From assembly GCA_014360565.1 (NCBI GenBank), contig JACIXH010000009.1, forward strand, positions 1-60,260: a stretch of DNA of 60,260 nt, written 5' to 3'. This DNA comes from Nocardia sp. (GTDB lineage: Bacteria > Actinomycetota > Actinomycetes > Mycobacteriales > Mycobacteriaceae). A program made the translations under genes and the position numbers. Shown one piece after another: positions 8,109 to 17,691 of this stretch (position 1 is its first letter; every line of letters begins with the position of its first letter). The notes below the pieces were generated by a model, which worked only from the letters and a program-made list of their open reading frames with translations, did no database searches and was not told the origin of the DNA.

Positions 8109-10031
8109 ATGCCCCAGGATTTCTTCAACCCGAACACCGCCGACTTCGCACAGTTCGATCCGCAGACGCGCAGGCTGTTGCGCGCCACGGTCGACTGGTT
8201 CGAGACTCGCGGCAAGACCCAGCTGCTCGACGACGACCGGTCCCGCGTCTGGCCGTCGGATTTCCTCGGCTTCGTGAAGAGCCAGCGCCTGTTCGCGACG
8301 TTCCTCACCCCGGCCGCCGAAGCGGCCCGCGACCCGGACAAGCGCTGGGACACCGCGCGCAACGCGATGCTGAGCCAGATCTTCGGCTTCTACGGCATGA
8401 CCTATTGGTACATCTGGCAGGTCAGCATCCTGGGCCTCGGCCCGATCTGGCAGAGCGACAACGCCGCCGCCAAGAAGAAGGCGGCAGCCCAGCTGGATTC
8501 CGGTGAGATCTTCGCGTTCGGCCTGTCGGAGAAGGAACACGGCGCCGACGTGTACTCCACCGACATGATGGTGGACCCGCAGGCCGACGGCGGCTACACC
8601 GCGACCGGCGGCAAGTACTACATCGGCAACGGCAATCTGGCCTCGATGGTCTCGGTGTTCGGCCGTCGTTCGGACAAGCCGATCATCGACAGCGCCGCGG
8701 CGTTGCGGGGCAAGCCGACGCAGGAGGATTACGAGGGGTATCTCTTCTTCGTCGCCGACTCCCAGCACGAGGCGTACAAACTGCGCAAGAATGTCGTCAA
8801 CAGCCAGATCTATGTGGCGGCTTTCGATCTCGAGAACTACCCCGTGGCCGAGCAGGACATTCTCCACCGCGGTGAGGACGCGTTCCACGCGGCGATGAAC
8901 ACGGTCAACGTGGGCAAGTTCAACCTCGGATTCGGCGCGATCGGCGCCTGCGAGCACTCCTTCTACGAGGCCATCGATCACGCCGAGAACCGGATCCTGT
9001 TCGGGCACAAGGTCACCGAGTTCCCGCAGGTTCGAGCGCTGATCACCCATTCCTACGCGCGCATCGCCGCAATGAAGCTCTACAGCGCACGCGCGGTGGA
9101 TTACATGCGTTCGGCCTCGCCGGAGGATCGCCGCTACCTGCTGTTCAACGCCATCGAGAAGATGTCGGTGACCCGGCAGGGCCAGCGCGTCATCGAGGAT
9201 CTGGCCGACGTGATCGCCGCGCGCGGGTTCGAGAACGACATGTACTTCCCGGTCGCGATGACGGCCATGTTCGGCCTCCCACGACTCGAGGGCACCGTCC
9301 ACGTCAACATGGCGCTGTCGCTGAAGTTCATGGCCAACTACATGTTCCACCCCGCCGATGCCGGCCTGGCCGCGATGCGGTCACTGCCCGGCGCCTCGGT
9401 GGCGTCCACGGGGGCCACCCGTGCGGTCGCGGGCGCGCTGAGCTGGTCCAGTCGCAAGATCAGCCCACGCCTGGGTCCGGTCGTGAAACCGCTGGCCGCC
9501 GAATTCGCAGGCGCCGCTTACCCGGAGATCCCCTCACGCCACGACACCGCCGACGACGAGTTCCTGTTCCGGCAGGGCCCGAGCAGTGGTCTGGGCCGAA
9601 TTCGCTTCGCGGACTGGCGACCGGTTTTCGAGAGCCGGCGCGAAATTCCCAACGTGGCAGTGTTCCTCGAGCAGGTGCTCGCGCTGCAGGCCCTGCTCGC
9701 GGTCGCCGCACCCACGTCGTCGCAACGCGACGACGTGGACTTCCTGTTCGCGTTCGGTGAGCTGTTCACGGCAGTGCCTTACGCGCAGCTGGTTCTGGAG
9801 CAGGCGCGCATCGACGGCACCGACCCGGCGATCATCGATCAGATCTTCGACGGCTTCGTCCGCACCTTCTCCACCAACGCGCTCACCTTGCACAACAAAC
9901 CGACCGCCACCCCCACCCAGCAGCGCAGGGCACTGGACCTGATTCGCCGCCCCGTATTCGACCGAGCACGATTCGAGCGGGTTCTCGGCATGGCGCGCGC
10001 CGTGGCCGGGACCTACGAAATGAAGGCCTGA
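8109..10031 (+). CDS. Acyl-CoA dehydrogenase-family protein (long form)
   Basis: This 640-aa flavoprotein belongs to the acyl-CoA dehydrogenase/oxidase superfamily and is clearly longer than the usual 380-400 aa. The middle carries FAD-domain signatures: FGLSEKEHGAD (about 138-148), GGKYYIGNGNLA and IGACEHSFYEAIDHAENRILFG in segments. About 200 extra C-terminal residues follow the dehydrogenase fold. ATG 8109 is preceded by AGGAGGAG. The gene is divergent from its probable TetR regulator. The expected role is fatty-acid or other acyl-CoA oxidation; the substrate is unknown. Confidence 0.85.
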   Translation: MPQDFFNPNTADFAQFDPQTRRLLRATVDWFETRGKTQLLDDDRSRVWPSDFLGFVKSQRLFATFLTPAAEAARDPDKRWDTARNAMLSQIFGFYGMTYWYIWQVSILGLGPIWQSDNAAAKKKAAAQLDSGEIFAFGLSEKEHGADVYSTDMMVDPQADGGYTATGGKYYIGNGNLASMVSVFGRRSDKPIIDSAAALRGKPTQEDYEGYLFFVADSQHEAYKLRKNVVNSQIYVAAFDLENYPVAEQDILHRGEDAFHAAMNTVNVGKFNLGFGAIGACEHSFYEAIDHAENRILFGHKVTEFPQVRALITHSYARIAAMKLYSARAVDYMRSASPEDRRYLLFNAIEKMSVTRQGQRVIEDLADVIAARGFENDMYFPVAMTAMFGLPRLEGTVHVNMALSLKFMANYMFHPADAGLAAMRSLPGASVASTGATRAVAGALSWSSRKISPRLGPVVKPLAAEFAGAAYPEIPSRHDTADDEFLFRQGPSSGLGRIRFADWRPVFESRREIPNVAVFLEQVLALQALLAVAAPTSSQRDDVDFLFAFGELFTAVPYAQLVLEQARIDGTDPAIIDQIFDGFVRTFSTNALTLHNKPTATPTQQRRALDLIRRPVFDRARFERVLGMARAVAGTYEMKA

Positions 10032-10046
10032 CCGGGCACCGGCGCG

Positions 10047-10754
10047 TCAGTCCGGGGCGGGTGCGGTGTCGGTGATGGTGGCCAAGGTCGCTGCCACCGA
10101 CATATCGGGCTTGGTAACAACGCCCTTCTCCCGGAGAAAGCCGTCGAACAATTGGCAGACGGCGTTGGTCGTGCGGTCGACGAACAGCGCCGTCGGCTCC
10201 GGCCGGGGAACCGGGTCGGTGTCGAGCCACAGGTCGGTGACCGCCATGACGAAGCCGACGATCCCCCGCAGGAGATGATCGATACCGTCGGTATCGAGCG
10301 CGACCGCGGACAGCACACTGCGGCTGCGTTCGGCCAGATCGTGCGACAGGCGTCGGCCGATGTCGAGCGGCCGGGCGGTGGGGTCGGCGCTCGACACGCT
10401 CTGGGTGATGACGAGGAACCGGAACACATCGGGATGCTCGGCGACGACCGCGGCGTAGGCGGTGAGGAACCGATGAATCGTGGCCCGTGGCGGCTGCACG
10501 ATCAGTGACAGATCCGGCGCGACGGCGGTGTACATCTGCGCGACGAGCCAGTCCGAGACCGCGGCGTCGAGTTCGGATTTGTCGGTGAACATGCGGTACA
10601 GCCGGGGTTTGGCCACGCCCATCTCCCTGGCGAGCGCTTCCATGCTCACTTGGGGTCCATCGCGGTCGATGCACCGCACCGCACCCGCGATGACCTGTTC
10701 GCGGGTGAGCGCCCGTACCGGCGACCGGCGAACCGGTCTAGACGATGTCGTCAC
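10047..10754 (-). CDS. TetR-family regulator
   Basis: This 235-aa TetR protein has a helix-turn-helix at about 16-62 (LTREQVIAGAVRCIDRDG, then MEALAREMGVAKPRLYRMFTD in segments). The start is GTG 10754 with a GGGAGG ribosome site; upstream codons of the open frame are not coding-like. It is divergent from the four-gene operon beginning at 10966, with GTAC-rich palindromes between them, so it likely controls that operon. Confidence 0.9.
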   Translation of the reverse strand: MTTSSRPVRRSPVRALTREQVIAGAVRCIDRDGPQVSMEALAREMGVAKPRLYRMFTDKSELDAAVSDWLVAQMYTAVAPDLSLIVQPPRATIHRFLTAYAAVVAEHPDVFRFLVITQSVSSADPTARPLDIGRRLSHDLAERSRSVLSAVALDTDGIDHLLRGIVGFVMAVTDLWLDTDPVPRPEPTALFVDRTTNAVCQLFDGFLREKGVVTKPDMSVAATLATITDTAPAPD

Positions 10755-10880
10755 TGTCCTCCCTGATCCGCCTTTCGCGTACGGCCAGGATAGCGGCGTG
10801 CGGCGATGGTTCGGCCGCCGTGTCAGGGACGGACTCAGCGGTCTTGTCGACCGTGGGGTTCCAGCTCTCGAGATATTTCC

Positions 10881-10895
10881 GGTACTGCACGTACC
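10881..10895. promoter_or_regulatory. GGTAC-N5-GTACC inverted repeat, probable operator
   Basis: GGTAC-TGCAC-GTACC is a perfect inverted repeat in the 211-bp divergent region. Two further GGTAC copies follow within 25 nt (ACGGTACCGG, CGGTACTATC). It probably binds the adjacent TetR. Confidence 0.5.
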
Positions 10896-10965
10896 AGACA
10901 ACGGTACCGGCGGTACTATCGGTGGCGCACGGAGCACTGTGGCCCCGTGCCGGAAGGAGTCTTCT

Positions 10966-11892
10966 ATGACGCGCGAAACCGGTATCGACGACCCGGGCGC
11001 AGCATTGTCCCAAACGCATCTTGTGCGCAACGGCGACATCTCGCTCGCGGTCTTCGAATTCGGCCCCGCGGACGGCATTCCGGTGGTCCTGGTCCACGGT
11101 TGGCCCGATACCCATCACCTCTGGGACAGCGTCGTGCCGCTGCTGTCGGGCAAGTATCGCGTCATCTCCTACGACACTCGCGGGTACGGACAGTCCAGCG
11201 CGCCTGCCGAGGTGTCGGCCTATGAGCTGAGCAGGCTCGCGACCGACTTCTTCGCGGTGGTGGAGGCTGTCAGCCCCACCGAACCCGTGCACGTCGTGGC
11301 CCACGACTGGGGCTCTGTCCAGGTCTGGGAGGCCGTCTGCGAGCCGGGCGCCAACCAGTACGTGGCGTCGTTCACCTCGATCTCGGGCCCGAACCTGGAT
11401 CATCTGGCCACCTGGATGCGTCGCGGTGTGCGGTCGGGCACCGCGCGCGGAATCCGGGACACGCTCAGCCAGTGCCTGTCCTCGGCCTACACCGCTTTTT
11501 TCATGCTGCCGATCCTGCCCGGCCGTTTCTTCCGTGTCGTCGGCACCGAGAAGATCTGGAAGTTGTTCCTTCGCCTGGTCGAGGGCACGAGCACTGAACA
11601 GATCTCGGTGGCACCCACGCTACGGCGGGACATGATCTCGGGGCTGCGTTTCTACAAGGCCAACATCATCGCCCGGATGTTCGGGCCACGGGAACGACGA
11701 ACCACAGTTCCGGTGCAATTGCTGGTCAACACCCGCGACATCGCCGTGCGCCCCGCGGGCTACGACGACACCGCGACGTGGGTCGATCAGCTCGTCCGCC
11801 ACGACCTGCCGCGCGGACACTGGCTGCCCTACTCCGACCCCGCCGCGATCGCCGAATACGCCGGCGCGTTCATCCAGGCTCAGTCCGAGTAG
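10966..11892 (+). CDS. Alpha/beta hydrolase, epoxide-hydrolase-like
   Basis: This 308-aa protein has the oxyanion motif HGWP (44-47) and the nucleophile elbow AHDWGS with Asp114. An Asp nucleophile is typical of epoxide hydrolases and haloalkane dehalogenases. The late catalytic His is in RGHWLPY. ATG 10966 follows GGAAGGAG. It is the first gene of a tight operon (6 nt to the amidohydrolase) and is divergent from a TetR gene. Within the operon it could open an epoxide or cleave an ester made by an upstream oxygenation; that is inference. Confidence 0.85.
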   Translation: MTRETGIDDPGAALSQTHLVRNGDISLAVFEFGPADGIPVVLVHGWPDTHHLWDSVVPLLSGKYRVISYDTRGYGQSSAPAEVSAYELSRLATDFFAVVEAVSPTEPVHVVAHDWGSVQVWEAVCEPGANQYVASFTSISGPNLDHLATWMRRGVRSGTARGIRDTLSQCLSSAYTAFFMLPILPGRFFRVVGTEKIWKLFLRLVEGTSTEQISVAPTLRRDMISGLRFYKANIIARMFGPRERRTTVPVQLLVNTRDIAVRPAGYDDTATWVDQLVRHDLPRGHWLPYSDPAAIAEYAGAFIQAQSE

Positions 11893-11898
11893 CGACGA

Positions 11899-13692
11899 AT
11901 GAGAGAAAAGCCAATGCTCGACTTCGACATTGTCATCACCGACGGCCGCTGGTTCGACGGCACCGGCGCCCCGTCCGCCCGACGCACCATCGGCATCCGC
12001 GACGGCATCGTCGAGGCCGTCTCCGCGCAGCCGCTACCGATCGGCGCCGAGACCGAGGTCATCGACGCCGCGGGCAAATGGGTCCTGCCCGGCTTCGTCG
12101 ACGTGCACACCCATTACGACGCCGAACTGCTGATCAAGCCCGAACTCTCGGAGTCGCTGCGCCACGGCGTTACCACCGTGGTCGTCGGCAACTGCTCGCT
12201 GTCGACAGTGCTGGCCTCCAATGCCGATTGCGCCGATCTGTTCAGCCGGGTGGAGGCCGTGCCCCGCGATGCGGTACACGGGGCCCTGGACAAGCATCGG
12301 ACCTGGTCGGATCCGGGCGAGTACGCCAAGGCACTGGACGCGCTGCCGTTGGGACCCAATGTCGCCGCGTTTCTCGGCCACTCCGATCTGCGCACCCACG
12401 TGCTCGGCCTCGGTCGCGCGGTCACCCGCGACACCACACCCAGCACCGCCGAGATCGTGCAGATGACCACGCTGCTCGAGTCGGCTCTCGACGCCGGCTT
12501 CCTCGGACTGTCGTCGATGACGAACACCCTCGACAAGATCGACGGCGACGAATACCGGTCACGGTCGCTGCCGTCGACCTACACGCGCGGCAAGGAGGTG
12601 CGCGCGCTCAACAAGGTGCTGCGGCGGCGGGGACGGGTGCTGCAGAGTGCCCCGACGGTCGGCTTCAACCCCAACATCGCCAAGTTCTTTCTCGCCAGCA
12701 CCGGCATCGGCAGGCCGCGGCTACGCACCTCGCTGTTGTCGGCGGCCGACTCCAAGGCCTACCCGCCGCTGGTGTGGTTCATGCTCTACGCCGCACCGCT
12801 GCTGAACCGGTTCGCCCGCACCGACTTCCGGTGGCAGCACCTGCCCGTACCGTTCACCGTCTACGCCGACGGGATCGACCTGGTCGTCTTCGAGGAGTTC
12901 GGCGCGGGCGCCGCGGCCCTGCATCTCAAGGATCAGGTCGAACGCAACGAGCTGCTCCAGAGCGAGTCCTACCGTCGCTGGTTCCGCAAGCAGTACGACA
13001 ACAAGTTCACCCCGCGCATCTGGCACCGCGACTTCTTCGACGCCGACATCGTCGCCTGCCCCGACGAATCGGTGGTGGGCAAGTCGATCGGCCAGGTGGG
13101 CAAGGACCGTGGCCTGCACCCGGTCGACGCCTACCTCGACATGGTGGTCGAACACGGCTCGGCACTGCGGTGGCGCACGACGATCGCCAACGATCGCCCC
13201 GAGTACCTGAACAAGCTGGCCGCGAGCCCGGGCGTGCAGATGGGCTTCGGCGACGCGGGGGCGCATCTGCGCAACATGTCGTTCTACAACTTTCCGCTGC
13301 GGCTGCTCGAAAGGGTGCTGCGCGCGCAGGAATCCGGGACGCCGTTCCTGAGCGTGGAACGTGCCGTCCACCGCCTCACCGGCGAGCTCGCGGACTGGTA
13401 TCAGCTCGACGCCGGTCACCTGCGCGAAGGCAGCAGGGCAGACCTGGTGGTCATCGATCCGGCCGGACTCGACGACGAGGTGCACCAGCTCCACGAAGCC
13501 GCCTTGCCCGAGTTCGGTCTCGACCGCATGGTCAACCGCAACGACCGCGCCGTCGTGGCGACCGTCGTCAACGGCCGCCGGGTCTTCGGCGCGGGCGAAG
13601 TGAGCCCCGGTATCGGCGCGGACTGGGGAACCGGGCGGTTCCTGCGCGCAGGCCACGACAACCGCGTTCCCCTGGCAGAGGAGACCCGATGA
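11899..13692 (+). CDS. Amidohydrolase, N-acyl-D-amino-acid deacylase type
   Basis: This 597-aa protein of amidohydrolase family 3 opens with the strand FDIVITDGRWFDGTG. The metal-binding DVHTHYD (His70, His72) and GVTTVVVGNC follow; a late FGDAGAH carries the catalytic Asp, and the C-terminus ends with the barrel-flanking beta domain (VVNGRRVFGAG). Family members hydrolyse N-acyl-D-amino acids or cyclic amides with zinc. Its stop overlaps the next start (ATGA). Its association with a hydrolase, a PF10118 protein and a reductase suggests a catabolic role for an amide or lactam compound. Confidence 0.85.
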   Translation: MREKPMLDFDIVITDGRWFDGTGAPSARRTIGIRDGIVEAVSAQPLPIGAETEVIDAAGKWVLPGFVDVHTHYDAELLIKPELSESLRHGVTTVVVGNCSLSTVLASNADCADLFSRVEAVPRDAVHGALDKHRTWSDPGEYAKALDALPLGPNVAAFLGHSDLRTHVLGLGRAVTRDTTPSTAEIVQMTTLLESALDAGFLGLSSMTNTLDKIDGDEYRSRSLPSTYTRGKEVRALNKVLRRRGRVLQSAPTVGFNPNIAKFFLASTGIGRPRLRTSLLSAADSKAYPPLVWFMLYAAPLLNRFARTDFRWQHLPVPFTVYADGIDLVVFEEFGAGAAALHLKDQVERNELLQSESYRRWFRKQYDNKFTPRIWHRDFFDADIVACPDESVVGKSIGQVGKDRGLHPVDAYLDMVVEHGSALRWRTTIANDRPEYLNKLAASPGVQMGFGDAGAHLRNMSFYNFPLRLLERVLRAQESGTPFLSVERAVHRLTGELADWYQLDAGHLREGSRADLVVIDPAGLDDEVHQLHEAALPEFGLDRMVNRNDRAVVATVVNGRRVFGAGEVSPGIGADWGTGRFLRAGHDNRVPLAEETR

Positions 13693-14588
13693 AGCTGCCG
13701 TTCCGGCGCACGGTCACGACCGTCCGCGCTCCTGATGTCGCCCTCCAGGCACGCAATGTGGCCTTCGACTGGACCTCGGCGCCGCTGCACTGGATGCCGT
13801 CCGAGCCGATCGCCTCGCACGTGGTGAATTCGCTGAACCTGCTGCTGCCCGAGGGCGAGCGGATGTTCTGTGCCACCTACCGCGACGCGCTGCCCTACGT
13901 GCGTGACGCCACGGTCCGCGAAGCGATGCTCGGGTTCATCGGGCAGGAGTCGATGCACGCCGAAACCCACGCGGTGGTGCTCGACCAGGTCTTCGCGGCC
14001 CACCGCATCGACACCGCGCCCTACACCCGCCAGATGGAGTACGTCTTCCGGCACTCACTCGGCGCGCGCGAGAGCGGCCCGCGAGCGGCGCAGGCCCGCT
14101 TGGTGGAACGGCTGACGTTCATCGCCAGCCTGGAACACTTCTTCGCCTGGCTCGGTGACTGGATTCTCAACGCCGACTTGGAATCCCACGGCGCCGAACC
14201 CCGCGTGCTCGACCTGTTCCGCTGGCACGGCGCCGAGGAGGTCGAACACCGCAGTGTCGCTCATGATGTCGCGATCTACTTCGGGGCGGGCTACCTGCGG
14301 CGGGCGGGGATGATGCTGATCGTCATCCCGATCCTGCTCAGCCTGCTCGTGCGCGGCACCAAATTCCTGGTGCATCAGGATCGCGCACTGCCGAACATGG
14401 GCTACCCCAGGCTGATCTGGAAGATCCTCGGGGCGATGTGGCGCGGTGCGCTGCCGGGCATCCCGGCGCTGGCGATCAGTGCCGGGTCCACCTTCAATCC
14501 GCGCTACGACCCGGCGAATGTCGGCTCCACCGAACAGGCCATCGCCTACCTCGCGAAGTCCCCGGCAGCTAGAGCGGCGGCACAGTGA
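13689..14588 (+). CDS. PF10118 'metal-dependent hydrolase' family protein, diiron-like
   Basis: This 299-aa protein matches the PF10118 family by pattern. Paired E/H motifs include ESMHAETH (87-94) and, near 183-197, HGAEEVEHRSVAHD; a hydrophobic segment RRAGMMLIVIPILLSLLV follows. E-x-x-H pairs in long helices resemble carboxylate-bridged diiron proteins of the ferritin fold. The hydrolase name of the family is not proven by this sequence. The gene overlaps both neighbours by 4 nt. The next gene encodes a flavin/2Fe-2S reductase, which would suit an oxygenase-type diiron centre. Confidence 0.8.
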   Translation: MKLPFRRTVTTVRAPDVALQARNVAFDWTSAPLHWMPSEPIASHVVNSLNLLLPEGERMFCATYRDALPYVRDATVREAMLGFIGQESMHAETHAVVLDQVFAAHRIDTAPYTRQMEYVFRHSLGARESGPRAAQARLVERLTFIASLEHFFAWLGDWILNADLESHGAEPRVLDLFRWHGAEEVEHRSVAHDVAIYFGAGYLRRAGMMLIVIPILLSLLVRGTKFLVHQDRALPNMGYPRLIWKILGAMWRGALPGIPALAISAGSTFNPRYDPANVGSTEQAIAYLAKSPAARAAAQ

Positions 14589-15691
14589 CCCTGCACCCCG
14601 CACCGAAGGTGATCCCGCCGGACCTGTACGGCAAGCACGATCAGGATCCGACCACCAAGGCGATCGACGCCGTGGCCGGTCTGCGGATCCGCTGGTCGAC
14701 ACTGATCAACCGCCGCCCCCTCCGCACCAGGGCCGACGACGCCCGCTTCCCCGCGGTCGTCGCCGACCGGGTGCTGGTGGCCGAGGATCAGGCCGTCATC
14801 GCGGTGGGCCTGCGCGCACCCGACGGCGCCGGCCTGCCCCGGTGGGCGCCCGGCGCGCACATCGACATCGAACTCCCGTCCGGGCGGCTACGCCAGTACT
14901 CGCTGTGCGGCGACCCGGCCGAAACCGGGGAATATCGCATCGCGGTGCGTCGTATTCCGCACGGCGGCGGCGGGTCGATCGAGATCCACGACGAGCTCCC
15001 GATCGGCACCGCGGTGATGATCCGCGGGCCGCGCAACGCGTTCCCGTTCGCTGCCCCCGGGCGTGGTTCGTCGGCGAAACGCCTGCACTTCGTCGCCGGA
15101 GGCATCGGCATCACCCCGATCCTGGCGATGGCACGTGCCGCCGACCGGCTCGGCATCGCCTGGACCCTGCTCTATTGCGGGCGAAGCCGCGACACGCTGC
15201 CGTTCCTCGACGAGCTCGCCGAACTCCGCGGACACGTGGTGGTCCGCACCGACGACGAACACGCGACACCGAGTGCCGTAGACCTTCTCGACGGCGTCGA
15301 CCACGACACGGCGATCTACTGCTGCGGCCCCACCCCGATGACGGCCGCCCTGCTCGCCGCGGTACGCACGATGCCGGGCATCGAGTTCCACTCCGAGCGG
15401 TTCTCGCCCGCACCCGTTGTCGACGGCAGCGCGTTCGAGGTGGAGTTGGCAGGCACCGGCGAAGTCGTGCCCGTCGCCGCCGACCAGACCATGCTCGACG
15501 CGCTGCTCGCGGTACGCCCCGACCAGCCCTACTCGTGCAGGCAGGGCTTCTGCCGCACCTGCGTCGTCCGGGTCGTCGACGGTCTGCCCGACCACCGCGA
15601 CGGTGCGCTGACCCCCGGGGAACACGCGGCCGGACTCACCCTGGCCTGCGTCTCACGGTGTGCGGGAAAACGCCTGGTTCTCGACCTCTAA
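14585..15691 (+). CDS. Phthalate-dioxygenase-reductase-type oxidoreductase with 2Fe-2S domain
   Basis: This 368-aa protein has the order flavin domain (RQYSLCGDP, about 100-108), NAD(P)-binding domain (VAGGIGITPIL, then YCCGPTPM) and C-terminal plant-type ferredoxin. The cluster ligands are in SCRQGFCRTC with a fourth Cys in ACVSRC. It transfers electrons from NAD(P)H through FMN to a 2Fe-2S centre and on to an oxygenase. GTG 14585 overlaps the PF10118 stop, so the two are likely made together. This makes the PF10118 protein the likely electron acceptor. Confidence 0.9.
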   Translation: MTLHPAPKVIPPDLYGKHDQDPTTKAIDAVAGLRIRWSTLINRRPLRTRADDARFPAVVADRVLVAEDQAVIAVGLRAPDGAGLPRWAPGAHIDIELPSGRLRQYSLCGDPAETGEYRIAVRRIPHGGGGSIEIHDELPIGTAVMIRGPRNAFPFAAPGRGSSAKRLHFVAGGIGITPILAMARAADRLGIAWTLLYCGRSRDTLPFLDELAELRGHVVVRTDDEHATPSAVDLLDGVDHDTAIYCCGPTPMTAALLAAVRTMPGIEFHSERFSPAPVVDGSAFEVELAGTGEVVPVAADQTMLDALLAVRPDQPYSCRQGFCRTCVVRVVDGLPDHRDGALTPGEHAAGLTLACVSRCAGKRLVLDL

Positions 15692-15813
15692 CCGTCGCGG
15701 CCCGGCTCCGACGCCGCGCTCCGGCTCATCGCGACCCAGCGAATCCGCATCGAAGAACACTGTTGTCCGCGTAGTGTGCGACTTGCAATTCTGTTCGCAC
15801 GCAAGGAGTTTCC

Positions 15814-16686
15814 GTGGCGACCTCACTGACCAACCGTCTGATCACACTCGTCGTCGCCCCCTGCGCGGCCTTACTGCTCGGGGTACCGACGGCCGCCCCC
15901 GGCTCCGCCGAACCAGCGGTTCTCGACAGCCCGGCCGCCGCGTGTTCGACGGCGCCGGTCACCGAGAAGGTGCACTTCGACGGCCGGTACTACCGCCTTC
16001 ACGTGCCCGCCGGAATCTCGGCCGCCGGCGCCCCGGTCGTCGTCGCCGTCCACGGCGGCTACGACCGGCCCGAAGGGCTGGAAGCGGTGTCGGGCTGGAA
16101 CGCCCTCGCTGACCAGCACAAGTTCATCGTGGTCTATCCGCGTGGCAGCAAAGTCGAGAACAAGCCGGACGGGACCCCGGGGTGGGGCTGGAAGGCCGAC
16201 GGAGCCGACGTCGATCACCTCGAGGCCGTCGTGGCCGACGTCAGCGCGAAGTTCTGCGTGGCAGCGCGGCGCATCCATCTCACCGGGCACTCCAACGGCG
16301 GCCAGATGGCCTCACGCGCCGCCTGCACCAGCGCGCAGCTGTTCGCGTCCGGCGCTGTCTACGCACCCGCGCCCCCGCCGACGGGGTGCGATCCCGCTCG
16401 CGCGATCTCGTGGGGCGTGTTCGCCTCGGCGAACGACGCCGTCGTCATCGAGCCCGTCGCCTACAGCCACGTCATGTACTGGAGCTGGGAGAACCGGCCG
16501 TGCCAGAACCAGACGCCGGACGGCGGTACCGACGTCAAGGACTCCAGGCACTGGGACTGCGCCTCGGGCACCGAGGTGCTGTGGCGGGTCTACAACGGCG
16601 GCAGCCACCAGTGGCCGACGGGAACGCGGCGAACCGAGATGCTGAACCGGATGTGGCAGTTGTTCCAGGCCAACCCGCGACCGTAG
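15814..16686 (+). CDS. Secreted esterase, PHB-depolymerase/LpqC-type
   Basis: This 290-aa exported alpha/beta hydrolase has an N-terminal signal peptide ending near SAEPA (about residue 31-34). Core motifs are VVVAVHGGYD, the nucleophile GHSNGGQM and a late GGSHQWP with the catalytic His. The pattern fits the PHB-depolymerase/feruloyl-esterase (LpqC-like) family, but no lipobox is present, so it is probably secreted rather than lipid-anchored. GTG 15814 follows AAGGAG. Several Cys residues suggest disulfides. A hairpin terminator follows. Confidence 0.85.
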   Translation: MATSLTNRLITLVVAPCAALLLGVPTAAPGSAEPAVLDSPAAACSTAPVTEKVHFDGRYYRLHVPAGISAAGAPVVVAVHGGYDRPEGLEAVSGWNALADQHKFIVVYPRGSKVENKPDGTPGWGWKADGADVDHLEAVVADVSAKFCVAARRIHLTGHSNGGQMASRAACTSAQLFASGAVYAPAPPPTGCDPARAISWGVFASANDAVVIEPVAYSHVMYWSWENRPCQNQTPDGGTDVKDSRHWDCASGTEVLWRVYNGGSHQWPTGTRRTEMLNRMWQLFQANPRP

Positions 16687-16698
16687 GCGCCCCGCCCA

Positions 16699-16727
16699 GC
16701 TGTCGCGGCCGCCGAGGCCGCGACAGC
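16699..16727 (+). terminator. Hairpin after the secreted esterase
   Basis: A perfect 12-bp stem (16699-16710 with 16716-16727) closes a 5-nt loop 12 nt after the esterase stop. It separates the esterase from the alarmone synthetase gene. Confidence 0.75.
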
Positions 16728-16784
16728 GGTGCCGAACGTGACGCCGCACGCACTCGACGAGCCGTTCACGGGAAGAACGGCACA

Positions 16785-17585
16785 ATGGAATCGATGAAAC
16801 AGTGGCAGCGCGACCCCAGCCCGGATGACGGCCCGCTCGGCAACGGGGACGGCGTCGGCATCGACGACCTGCGGGTGCTGCGCGAGCAGTTCGTCGACTT
16901 CATGCTCGGCTACAAGTTCGCGATCGACGAGGTGACGACCAAGATCAACATCTTGCGCGAGGACTTCAACAACACCCACGAGTACAACCCCATCGAGCAC
17001 GTGGGGTCGCGGCTCAAGTCGCCCGAGAGTGTCCTGGAGAAGGTTCGTCGCAAGAATTACGCGATGAATCTGCCGGCCATCCGCGAGAACGTGCTCGACA
17101 TCGCCGGGGTCAGGGTGGTGTGCAGCTTCATCTCCGATATCGGCACGATCAGGGACATGCTGGCCGGTCAGGAAGACATCACGGTCCTCGAGGAGCGCGA
17201 TTACATCACGCACCGTAAGCCGAACGGCTACCAGAGCATGCACCTGATCGTGTCGATCCCGGTGTTCCGCTCCGACCGCACCGAGCGGATTCCGGTCGAG
17301 ATCCAGATCCGCACGATCGCGATGGATTTCTGGGCCAGCCTCGAACACAAGATCTACTACAAGTACCGCGGCGAGGTCCCGCCGAACCTGCGTGCCGACC
17401 TGGCCCAGGCGGCCGAGGTCGCCACCCAGCTCGACGAGAAGATGGAAGCCCTCCATCGCCAGGTGGACCGCAACGCGCAGCCGAAGCCGAAACCGGCCAC
17501 CGACGCACTCGACCTCAGCATTCTGTACAACAGCCTCACCGGCGGCCACCCCGTCTACCTGCGCCCCACCGATCCGCCGACCTGA
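16785..17585 (+). CDS. Small alarmone synthetase (GTP pyrophosphokinase family)
   Basis: This 266-aa single-domain RelA/SpoT synthetase has no hydrolase or regulatory domains. Synthetase motifs include HVGSRLKSPESVLEKVRRK in parts, IAGVRVVC, RKPNGYQSMH, and EIQIRTIAMDFWASLEHK in parts, which carry the ATP/GTP-binding residues. It makes (p)ppGpp or pppApp-type nucleotides. ATG 16785 has a GGAAG site; ATG 16794 is a near alternative. Being monofunctional, its output probably depends on transcription or allostery; no clear regulatory site is seen upstream. Confidence 0.9.
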   Translation: MESMKQWQRDPSPDDGPLGNGDGVGIDDLRVLREQFVDFMLGYKFAIDEVTTKINILREDFNNTHEYNPIEHVGSRLKSPESVLEKVRRKNYAMNLPAIRENVLDIAGVRVVCSFISDIGTIRDMLAGQEDITVLEERDYITHRKPNGYQSMHLIVSIPVFRSDRTERIPVEIQIRTIAMDFWASLEHKIYYKYRGEVPPNLRADLAQAAEVATQLDEKMEALHRQVDRNAQPKPKPATDALDLSILYNSLTGGHPVYLRPTDPPT

Positions 17586-17691
17586 TACCCGCAAGCCGCG
17601 ACCCGCCCGTATCAGTGCCGTCCGCGCCCTCCACGATTCCGATACTGTCCGAGCAGATTCATCTCGCACAGCGTGGCGCGAAAGGAACCCG

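Noticed and set aside
11778..13690. Long plus-strand frame extending the PF10118 gene upstream over the amidohydrolase
   Set aside because: It is an out-of-frame shadow of the amidohydrolase. The PF10118 protein starts at 13689, overlapping the amidohydrolase stop.
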